From assembly GCA_905250115.1 (NCBI GenBank), contig CAJNOI010000129.1:186001-250000 (forward strand): 64,000 bases of DNA, in the 5' to 3' direction. Position numbers and translations under genes: made by a program. Origin of the DNA: Adineta steineri. Taxonomy: Eukaryota; Rotifera; Eurotatoria; Adinetida; Adinetidae. Positions 56,782-64,000 of this stretch are shown here, piece after piece (position 1 is the first letter of the stretch; the number at the start of each line of letters is the position of its first letter). The notes under the pieces were generated by a model that did not search any database, was not told the DNA's origin, and saw only the letters and a list, made by a program, of their open reading frames with translations.

Positions 56782-57828
56782 TTATGGTCTCCTTCGATAA
56801 TCGTTCAATACAAGATTTTGTTGTTGTCTATTACATATGATCAATGTTTCAAATATTTTCCGATAGAAGTGGTAAATTCTCTCGCGAAATATTTTCCGAA
56901 GCATATTACTCATAAGAGTATTGATGTAAAATGATTCTGAATAGTTTATATATGCAAGAACAATGCTAAATTGAACTAGGAAGTTATCGACAGTTTGTTG
57001 AAAAGAATTATTCGGGCGATTAGTTGTTAATAAATGGTAGGAATAACATGACATTCGTGTTGAATTGAGTAAAAAGGAGACAATAGCTTGTGCAAAAATC
57101 ATCTAGAAAATAAAATCAAAAAAATGTGAAAATAGAAAATAACAGTAACATTAATTTACTAGGACAAGTTGAGCGTCTCTCTTTTGTTTATGCTGTAAGT
57201 ATTGTAACGCAACAACACGACGTCGTGATGCTTTCACATTTCGAATTGTCCAAAATCCGAATAATACTAAAAGAAAATTAGGTAAAACACCTCCGATAAC
57301 AATCAAAAACACGCTGTAAAACAATCCATATGGTCCTAACTGTGGTCCACATGTTGGTTGATGATCAAAAAAAATAAGAGTATGTGAACATATAACCATA
57401 CATAATATAATAACAAGCGGAGCCATACGATGTGCTACTTTCAGTTGAATAAATGCGCGACATCGGACACTAACAAATGTTGATATATATCGATCGATAG
57501 CTGCCATTAGTAGAAGATAAGTAGCTGTTGTAGGAAAACATAAGACAAAATAACTTCGAATTTTACAATACATTCGACTTTGATTTACAAGAGTACTGCC
57601 ATATTGATCGGCAATGCGAGAAATAAGACCAAAACTAATAGTGAGTAGTTCGAATATTGCCATACAAAGAATATAAAATCCACATGAATTACTTCGCAAT
57701 TGTTTCGACGTAAATGTTATCAAATTCCCCACCGAATTAGATGTTCCAATAAGAAGTAAAATAAAGGGAAGAGCTCCTTGAGTCATTTGATAAATTATCT
57801 GTTGAAGTATACATTCCGTAGAACTCAT
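56782..57828 (-). CDS. rhodopsin-like GPCR (DRY type)
   Basis: Exon 1 57828-57160 and exon 2 57102-56782 join in phase 0 (RDAQLVL-MIFAQAIVSF) across a 57-bp intron; 329 aa. I place the start at the ATG 57828 (MSSTECILQQ); a frame extends 12 codons upstream without an ATG. GTSNSVGNLITF is helix 1 with the GN pair. Helix 3 ends LLMAAIDRYISTF with an intact DRY. The third loop is RRRVVALQYLQHKQKR. Helix 7 is SIVLAYINYSESFYINTLMS, with a diverged NPxxY. A basic tail follows. Probably peptide-activated; ligand unknown. Confidence 0.78.
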
Positions 57829-58624
57829 TGAGCTATTTTTTAGGTTATAATCTGAAGAAATCAATGTTAAACTGTAAAGATTACCGCTACTAGCAATTCA
57901 AATATACTAATACTAGAGAATACTAATTTATTGGATCGCACTACACATACATTATTTCTATGTTGAGAAACTGTATATAAGAGAAGTAAGTAAGAATACT
58001 TATTTTCCAATCGCTAAACACTCCTCACACATCGAGGAAAACTTGAATATTACTGAAAGAACTCTAATATATTATCTAACAGCGAAGAAAACCGAAAGTA
58101 ATCGGATTGATAAAAAGAAATCAGCTTTCTCTCTCTTATAATTATACGGTTTACTCAGATATAATTTGGTCTATAATAATAATTACTTTATATACTTACA
58201 GTGTCTGAGTTGAATAGATTATAGAATACAATATTTAGATTGACCGGGGGTGTTTCTTTCTATTCGTATATATAGAATGAAGAATGGGAAGATTATTAAA
58301 AATTTTTTTATCATACAAAGATAAAAATCTCTTTATACTCAAAAATAAAATAAAAATAAAGAATAATGATATTTACATCTGACTTCTTCGGCATGAATTT
58401 TTACAGAGTAGTAATATAACTAAGGTAAAATCATGTAGAACTTAACTCAATCATCATCAAAATAATGATTATATCACTAAAAAGAAACTATAACTTCCGA
58501 TTAATCTTTATAAAATATCGTTACTTTTGCAAAAGATTTTTTCTATAGAAAAGCTAACTACATATTTGAGTTGTTTGGTTATCAAAAAAGCTTCTTATTA
58601 TACTCTAAAACCTTTCTTTCTTCA

Positions 58625-58940
58625 TTAATACACTCCGAGATTAAATAACTCATCTGCTCATTTTTCTATCAGAAAAAAAATCTTTCTTTTTATCGTATTA
58701 ATAAAGATTTCCTTGAAAAAAAAATTTTTAATTTGATGATTTTTTTATTAAAAAAGATTAAAAATAACTTAATCCTTCTGGACAAGAATTGTTTGTGTAT
58801 TGGGAAAGTACTTTATTTAGACTCTTATTTTTTAATAAAGAATCATGAAATTAAAAAATGTTTATTTAATAAAGATAAAGAAGATTTTTTTTTCTAATAG
58901 AAAAATGAGCTGATGAGTTATTTAATCTCGGAATTTATTA
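58625..58940. mobile_element. MITE-like inverted repeat
   Basis: Left arm ACTCCGAGATTAAATAACTC then ATCTGCTCATTTTTCTATCA; right arm is its complement ending TGAGTTATTTAATCTCGG. Arms about 65 bp with a few mismatches; the centre is AT-rich, with further internal complementarity (TAATAAAGAT against ATCTTTATTA type). No coding frame. Confidence 0.7.
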
Positions 58941-59284
58941 TTGAAGGACGAACGGTCTATCGCTTGATATTTATCTTATCAATAACCGAGTATAAAATAA
59001 GACAAATTTGTGAGTTTTTCAGCGAAGAGTGTCTTGAGTATGATAAGACGATTTTCTGATAGAAGAATATTGATTGAAATATAATAACAACATTCATGTT
59101 GTATATGGCTATGATGTTTATATTTGTGTTTGTGTTGTTTTTTTTGTAAAAGTTATAACATTTGTTATTTTGTATTATTAAAAGTTTAAAATAATCAAAA
59201 ATTTCCTTATTATTATTATTTCAAAAGAAAAAAACTACATAAAATTAAACTTTTCATTAAAATAAGGGTGGCGATTTACATATC

Positions 59285-59347
59285 CATCTTGAGGGTGGGT
59301 GTGAATATTGCACTTAGCTACCGTTCACCCATACTCATCTCTCGATT
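59285..59347. repeat. telomere-like palindromic element
   Basis: CATCTTGAGGGTGGGTGTGA on the left, GTTCACCCATACTCATCTCT on the right. Ends 65 bp past the GPCR stop. Confidence 0.75.
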
Positions 59348-59411
59348 TTCAGAACAACTGACGTATGTGGATGCTTGTGATTATTCATTTTTGAATATAT
59401 AGTCGTCTTCA

Positions 59412-60392
59412 TCATTGACGATTGAAAAGACGTTTGATTAGTTTTTTAAACTCATCTCGATACAATTTGGAACTCGACATGTAGATATAAAAGGATGATA
59501 TATAATTGATAAATATGATCAGACGAAGAAATGAATAGAGAGTAAGAAAACTATCATCATTATCGATCATAAGCGATACAAAATTAATTATGCTAAATGG
59601 AAGTGTTAAGACACATTCGATCATTGCTTGACAAATAAGCATCACTTGCATCTGATTGAGTCGAGGACGCTTTCGACGAATCGTAGTGTTCGTAGCTGAT
59701 ATAGTTACTAGTTGAAGTGTAGCTGCTGTACGATGTCTTCGTTGGATTGTATTATAGATTATACCGATACTAAAGAATGCCATGAAAAATGGAGGAATTA
59801 TTGAGTATATAATTAGTTGTAATGATAACACAGGAACGCTATAATATTCACTAACTGAACAAAGGGGTGGAGGTGGTTGATCACTTGTAATAAATGTCAC
59901 AAAAATATGTGAGTATAATAAACAACAAACAACAATGATGACTGGTACTAATCGTTTTGCTACATAGGCGCTAGCAAATTTTCGTCGATTGGCTTGCACA
60001 CAACTAGCCGCCCATCGATCAGCATTAGCGAGTATAATGAAAAATCGTGGTACAGTTAAAGCAACATAATACAAATAGGAGACCAATCGACAGGAGAATA
60101 ATGAATAGGATGTTAGATCAAGATTGAAACCATCAGCAAAAAATCGAAAAGGAATAACAAAAATAGTGACAGATAGATCACCGATGCATCCAGACAGTAA
60201 ATAGACAGAACTTGACGTTCGAGATAAAACTGAACGAATAAAAAGAAAAATATTAAGAGTATTGCCAACTATACCAAAGATAAAATAGATAAACAGTAAA
60301 ATACCATGTATTATTTGACTCGTAGTTGATAAGTAATTGAATGAATCATTCGTGTCATAAGTATCATTAGTAATATTTAATAATCCGGCCAT
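59412..60392 (-). CDS. rhodopsin-like GPCR (DRW type)
   Basis: Single exon, 326 aa, ATG 60392. The N-terminus has two N-glycosylation sites (NITN, NDTY, NDSF region). Helix 1 FGIVGNTLNIFLF. Helix 2 region SGCIGDLSVTIFVIP, with the conserved Asp. Helix 3 ends FFIILANADRWAASC (DRW for DRY) with a Cys (FSCRLVSYLY) at its top and a partner Cys in loop 2 (PPPPLCSVSEY). Third loop RRHRTAATLQLV and KRPRLNQMQVML. Helix 7 YISSFYIYMSSSKLYRDEFK. Looks like the bdelloid neuropeptide-receptor expansions; ligand unknown. A palindromic element lies 65 bp past the stop. Confidence 0.8.
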   Translation of the reverse strand: MAGLLNITNDTYDTNDSFNYLSTTSQIIHGILLFIYFIFGIVGNTLNIFLFIRSVLSRTSSSVYLLSGCIGDLSVTIFVIPFRFFADGFNLDLTSYSLFSCRLVSYLYYVALTVPRFFIILANADRWAASCVQANRRKFASAYVAKRLVPVIIVVCCLLYSHIFVTFITSDQPPPPLCSVSEYYSVPVLSLQLIIYSIIPPFFMAFFSIGIIYNTIQRRHRTAATLQLVTISATNTTIRRKRPRLNQMQVMLICQAMIECVLTLPFSIINFVSLMIDNDDSFLTLYSFLRLIIFINYISSFYIYMSSSKLYRDEFKKLIKRLFNRQ

Positions 60393-61152
60393 TTTCTGTC
60401 AATGAACAAAGAAGAGATCTAGAATGAATCGAAAAAAATATTTGAAATGCAATAATACTTAAAGCAATCTAAAATAATGATAATGACATTGTAGTAATAA
60501 TAAGGAGAAGAGTATGACAGAATGTTGTATAATGGTAAATATAAAGATTTTTATTTTGTCTTTTTTCAAATACTGCCTGTGGGTGTATGAATACGTAGTT
60601 AGTAAAGAGAAAATCAAGAAAAAGGAAAAGGAAACTTCTTCATGGTGAAAAGTAAGAAATAATTGGCTACAAATTTTTAGAAAGATTCTTTAATTGAAAG
60701 TACCTGTTTTCTGTAGAGAGAAGGTTATTCAATGATAAGAAAAAAAGAGATATGTCGTTGATGTGTAGTTACAAATAAAGAATACATGACGTTTTTTTCT
60801 TTAATTTAGATAACAGAATGTTTTCAAAAGCTTGAATATATGACAAGCAGTTTGCAATAAATTTAAATTGTAAAATGAAGCAAGTTGATATTGTTGATAT
60901 ATGTACACTATCGTCTAAATTTAAGTTAAAAATTCTAGAGATGATTATTATCTGTGATGTTTGCACTTTAAGTTTACATAAAATGGTTTTTTTTCACTGA
61001 ACGAGACATATAAGATTTTGATATATTATCTCCTCTCTTTTAAATTGAATCTTTCTTGCTATCAAGAACATTCAAAAGAGTCAGCGAGTTGTTGTTGTTT
61101 TTTTTGCATGAAATTATTTGCTACCGAAGATATTGAGATTTTTGATGATCTG

Positions 61153-61210
61153 TTTAGGGTATGGATGTGATCTTTAAATGATACCGACACCCACACCTAT
61201 CTTTCAAGGT
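61153..61210. repeat. telomere-like palindromic element
   Basis: TTTAGGGTATGGATGTGATC on the left, CGACACCCACACCTATCTTT then CAAGGT on the right. Confidence 0.6.
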
Positions 61211-61790
61211 AGTCTTCTACTCTTTGATTCGCCAGTGATTTCGCTAACCGCTGTCATTAGTGTGTCCTCTTGAACACGTTTATCTTTATATCAAATTATA
61301 TTATGTCGCTGCTTCTCATTACTGACATGAAGCAATGCTGTTTTTGACTCGCAGAACAACATCTTATTCAATTTGAAAGACCATGATTTAATAAAAATAG
61401 TCAGTGACAGAATGTAAACACAATTATAGAAACGATCTGGGGTGATATAAGATTTTGCTCGTATAAAAATGCAATTTGATTATATTATGTGATAGAAATA
61501 TGTACAGGATAATACTCCGATGGTCTTCTAAATATACATCGGATACAGTAATGATCACTATCACAGAGATGTACTTTCTCTAGTATAAAAGAATAAATTT
61601 AAGGATTTGACACCTCCTATGCGATGTAATTTGTCTTCTTTCATTTACAGTTCTGTCTCAAAAAGTGAGTTTTAGTCATGCACCATCATCTTTTCAAGCA
61701 TATAAGTTATGATGAAATTACAGAGTTATTTTACATCTTTATTGTATCAGACATCAGCACTGTCTTCGAGTATCATTGCAAAAACATGAA

Positions 61791-61861
61791 TGCGCCTGCT
61801 AGGAATCGAACCCAGATCCCTCGACTGGCAATCCAGTGTACTACCATTGAACCAGAGATGC
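61791..61861 (-). tRNA. tRNA-Gly(GCC)-like sequence, possibly a pseudogene
   Basis: On the minus strand: A-box-like TGGTTCAATGGTAGTACA, an anticodon loop TTGCCAG with anticodon GCC, and a perfect B box GGTTCGATTCC. Stem check: acceptor 5 of 7 pairs, D-stem 3 of 4, anticodon stem 4 of 5, T-stem 5 of 5 with one G-U. The mismatches suggest a decayed copy or a tRNA-derived repeat head; the internal promoter boxes remain intact. A short T run follows on the coding strand only weakly. Confidence 0.5.
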
Positions 61862-62016
61862 TTGTTTTTAATAGTCGAGCAATAACTCTCGTAATAGTAT
61901 TTTACTTTAAGTTCTCACTGGCTAATATTGTTTGAGATTTGACTAAATGTCGCGTTAAGAAAAAGCTTATAGAACATTGTGTTACAGCAAGAAAATATAT
62001 AATGATGCATATCCTG

Positions 62017-62078
62017 GTGGGAGGGTGTGGGTGTGAATATTTTACTTCGCTAACGCTCACCCACAACCACCCTCAATC
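62017..62078. repeat. telomere-like palindromic element
   Basis: GTGGGAGGGTGTGGGTGTGA on the left, CACCCACAACCACCCTCAAT on the right. Well preserved. Confidence 0.8.
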
Positions 62079-62652
62079 AAAGGAACTAAAGTTTGTCCTG
62101 TTGGTAGCAATCGTATGGTAACTAACATTAAAACAGCTGAGTCATGATCTGCACATGGCAACATGACACTACACATTACCGTTAGCAAAAATATGTGGTT
62201 GGTCAGATATGACGCTTGTGACAATTTCATCAATGAGTTGAAAGTAAAGAACGAGCAGTCATGGTACATCACTCGATTAAATATTGATGATACTATCGTC
62301 GACATCAGTCATACAAGCAGTGATATTGGAAAAAATCAATATGAAATGAATAGTTATTGATGGCGTCACTTTTTTCATTTATGTTTGCTTGAAAATTTCC
62401 TTTTCGTGGCGCATGTATATGTGTGCACATTTTGACTATATAACACATGTACTTCGAAACATTGTAAGCAACAGCGATAACTTGAAATGTTCTTCCTTGT
62501 TTACTTTTCGTAACAAGGTTAAATTCAAGTTAGTAAAGTAATCATACCATTATATAGGAAAGTAGCCTCACCTTAGTTCACAAGTCTAGTCGCTGAACAA
62601 GTAGTTTGATTCACGGGTGTGTTTATTTTTATTTTAGAAAGAAAAGGGAAAC

Positions 62653-63524
62653 ATGTGGTATCCATATTACAACGTTCCATTAATGAATGATCCGCGTCAA
62701 CAATATTATGGAATGGGATCGATAAATAATGATAAATCGTTGCACATTAGTAATAGAGTATTTATAACAGCTTTTGGATCTGTCCGGCAACCAGTGAATA
62801 GGCTATTTATGGAGATTATGCCTGCATATCCTCGAAATTTCTCAAATAATTCATCCAATCACATTCGCTTGTTGGATACTGTTGCTATTTTTAAACCCGT
62901 GAAAACATTTGGACCAAATTATGCGAATTGTTGCGTTGGCGCACCATCTGAAGAAGAGAAAAACTTTGATATAGTGGATTGCGTGAGAAGATATACGAGT
63001 GAAGGCGGTTGGTTCTGCTCAAAAATAAACACTGCGTTGAATTCTGATAGTCAACAATTATGTTCTTATGAGTATAGTAGTTATATTAAACAGTTGAAAT
63101 ATTCCATATGGAACTCGCCCATGCGTTTCAATGGCACAGTATTTCGAGGTATGATCTTTATCGTTACTTTCATGTTTTCGATTATACGAATATTATAGGT
63201 GTGGAGCTGTCGTCGAAAGAAATCGAACTATATGAAGCTCCGACGGGTCCTTTTTTCATTCCAAGTTTCGTCTCAACATCGAAAACACAATCAAAAGCAT
63301 TTAATGATAAGAATGTACTATTGCATATTGAGATATCTCCTGATGTGAGAAAGTTTTGCATGGAAATGACTCCACCATTCTCTGATTATGATGAAGATGA
63401 GATATTAATCTCGTGTTACAGTGTTTATCTATATGAACGCACGGAAAAATCGAATAATCAACGAATCATCAAGTTACGTCGATTAGATTTTAAAACACAC
63501 TACAATGGTTATGTTCATTCTTGA
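62653..63524 (+). CDS. ADP-ribosyltransferase (arginine-type R-S-ExE)
   Basis: Exons 62653-63148 and 63199-63524 join in frame across a 50-bp intron; 273 aa. No signal peptide or membrane helix, so cytosolic. The catalytic set is visible in order: R165 in TVFRGVEL; the STS motif at 191-193 in FVSTSKTQSKAF; E231-D-E233 in DYDEDEILISCYSVY. This is the arginine-directed mono-ADP-ribosyltransferase pattern. The N-terminal 160 residues have a helical region with Cys pairs (NCCVGAP, GGWFCSK, QQLCSYEY). It differs from the ADP-ribosyltransferase domain at 1879-2743 in most positions, so the two are distant relatives, not a recent duplicate. Targets unknown. Confidence 0.8.
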
Positions 63525-63705
63525 AAATAATCATCGAAAGTCACACGAAGTGCTTGGAGCATAAATGTGCTTAACAAATCTCTTAGCGTAATTCTTATAA
63601 AATAAAAATGTTAATCATGAATCAACTTTTGTTTTCTTAATCATTTTTATCAACTGAGTCACTAATAGTTTATAAAAAGCGTTTAGTAGAAAAATTTGAA
63701 AATAT

Positions 63706-63763
63706 GGATATGGTTGACAGTGTGAAATAGATGTGACACTCATATCTTTTTCCGCACCCTTCT
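63706..63763. repeat. telomere-like palindrome, weak copy
   Basis: ATGGATATGGTTGACAGTGT on the left, GACACTCATATC and TCCGCACCCTTCTT on the right. Strongly decayed. Confidence 0.35.
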
Positions 63764-63940
63764 TACTAGGACTGTATCCAAGAAATTATCAAAACATTTG
63801 TTATAAACCTCGAAGAATAAGTTTAAATTGGATTGTATGTTTCGTCTTTTCCTACCCTTAAACTGACACATTCATTATAGATCGTTTTGCACGAAATGAT
63901 GAAGCTTCTTCATTCTACTTTGAGCCAGTCGATATGCAAA

Positions 63941-63972
63941 CATCTTGAGAGTGTGAGTGTCAGTAAATAGAA
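63941..63972. repeat. telomere-like element, left arm at the window edge
   Basis: CATCTTGAGAGTGTGAGTGT. No clear right arm before the window ends. Confidence 0.55.
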
Positions 63973-64000
63973 GATCAGTATTTAAACACATTTTCATTCA

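Larger units (their letters stand above)
57829..59411. other. spacer between two GPCR genes
   Basis: Contains an inverted-repeat element (58625-58940) and the palindrome at 59285-59347. No gene. Confidence 0.5.
60393..62652. other. intergenic stretch with a tRNA-like sequence
   Basis: Holds palindromes at 61153-61210 and 62017-62078 and the tRNA-Gly-like sequence at 61791-61861. At 62079-62350 both strands are open for 60-80 codons but neither shows a recognisable protein. Confidence 0.5.
63525..64000. other. right window edge, 3' flank of the second ADP-ribosyltransferase gene
   Basis: Contains a weak palindrome copy (63706-63763) and the left arm of another (from 63941) running toward the window edge. 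No gene. Confidence 0.5.

Noticed and set aside
62057..62360. Open frames on both strands next to a palindrome
   Set aside because: Neither shows a domain, splice pattern or signal peptide; simultaneous openness on both strands suggests chance.
505..63972. CRISPR array
   Set aside because: The palindromes are dispersed at kilobase spacing with variable sequence and no regular spacers, and the genome is eukaryotic.
505..63972. True telomere or subtelomere end
   Set aside because: The arrays are only 2-4 units long, inverted and scattered among single-copy genes; no long uninterrupted array is present.

Overview
The window looks like a piece of a bdelloid rotifer nuclear genome (Adineta/Rotaria type). 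The evidence is an AT-rich background, many protein-coding genes with very short GT-AG introns (mostly 46-64 bp), metazoan gene families (Dispatched, SLC10A7-like, ionotropic glutamate receptor, rhodopsin-like GPCRs, PRDM-like SET), and next to them bdelloid-style oddities: ADP-ribosyltransferases, FG-GAP/VCBS repeats, and a plant/microbe-type UDP-arabinopyranose mutase domain. Scattered short arrays resemble (TGTGGG)n, which as I recall is the telomeric repeat of Adineta vaga. The assignment rests on recognising families by eye, not on a database search.

Layout. 1-171: 3' end of an unidentified + gene. 1879-5215: a four-exon gene joining an ADP-ribosyltransferase domain, one membrane helix and about 14 VCBS/FG-GAP repeats. 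5628-7057: a mariner-like inverted-repeat element with a hAT-like miniature element nested inside it. 7617-10156 (-): a type II membrane glycosyltransferase fusing a GT75/RGP (UDP-arabinopyranose mutase) domain to a GT2/GT92-like domain. 11934-13054 (-): a two-helix membrane protein. 14222-14842 (-, 5' end uncertain): a PRDM-like SET domain. 17016-18206 (-): a small secreted protein. 20042-21090 (-): a GPCR. 22179-23222: a secreted vWA-like protein. 25055-25663: a cysteine-rich protein. 26147-27910 (-): an F-box protein. 29387 to a 100-N gap: the N-terminus of a carbohydrate sulfotransferase. 30556-31503 (-): a GPCR. 32446-35437 (-): an ionotropic glutamate receptor. 36878-37861: a secreted unknown. 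38481-39475 (-): a mitochondrial stomatin-like (SLP-2 type) protein. 41487-42926 (-): an SLC10A7-like transporter with an extra N-terminal module. 44469-48782: a ten-exon Dispatched-like protein. 50253-51236 (-): a GPCR. 53404-55901 (-): a membrane protein with a Thr-rich stalk and only two kelch repeats. 56782-57828 and 59412-60392 (both -): GPCRs. 61791-61861 (-): a tRNA-Gly-like sequence. 62653-63524: a second ADP-ribosyltransferase.

The genes do not form operons or one pathway. Most encode surface, secreted or signalling proteins (five GPCRs, one glutamate receptor, Dispatched, two ectodomain repeat proteins, several secreted proteins).

The most striking structure is not a gene. About thirty short (about 45-105 bp) imperfect palindromes are spread over the whole window. 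Each has a G-rich left arm of the type CATCTTGAGGG(TGTGGG)n, a short AT-rich loop and the complementary C-rich right arm. They lie between genes, often 60-250 bp beyond stop codons, and inside introns. One supplies the stop codon of the glutamate receptor gene. In the Dispatched gene the one intron carrying a copy is longer than the others by about one element length. They behave like a discrete, recurrent unit and are the best candidate here for something undescribed.
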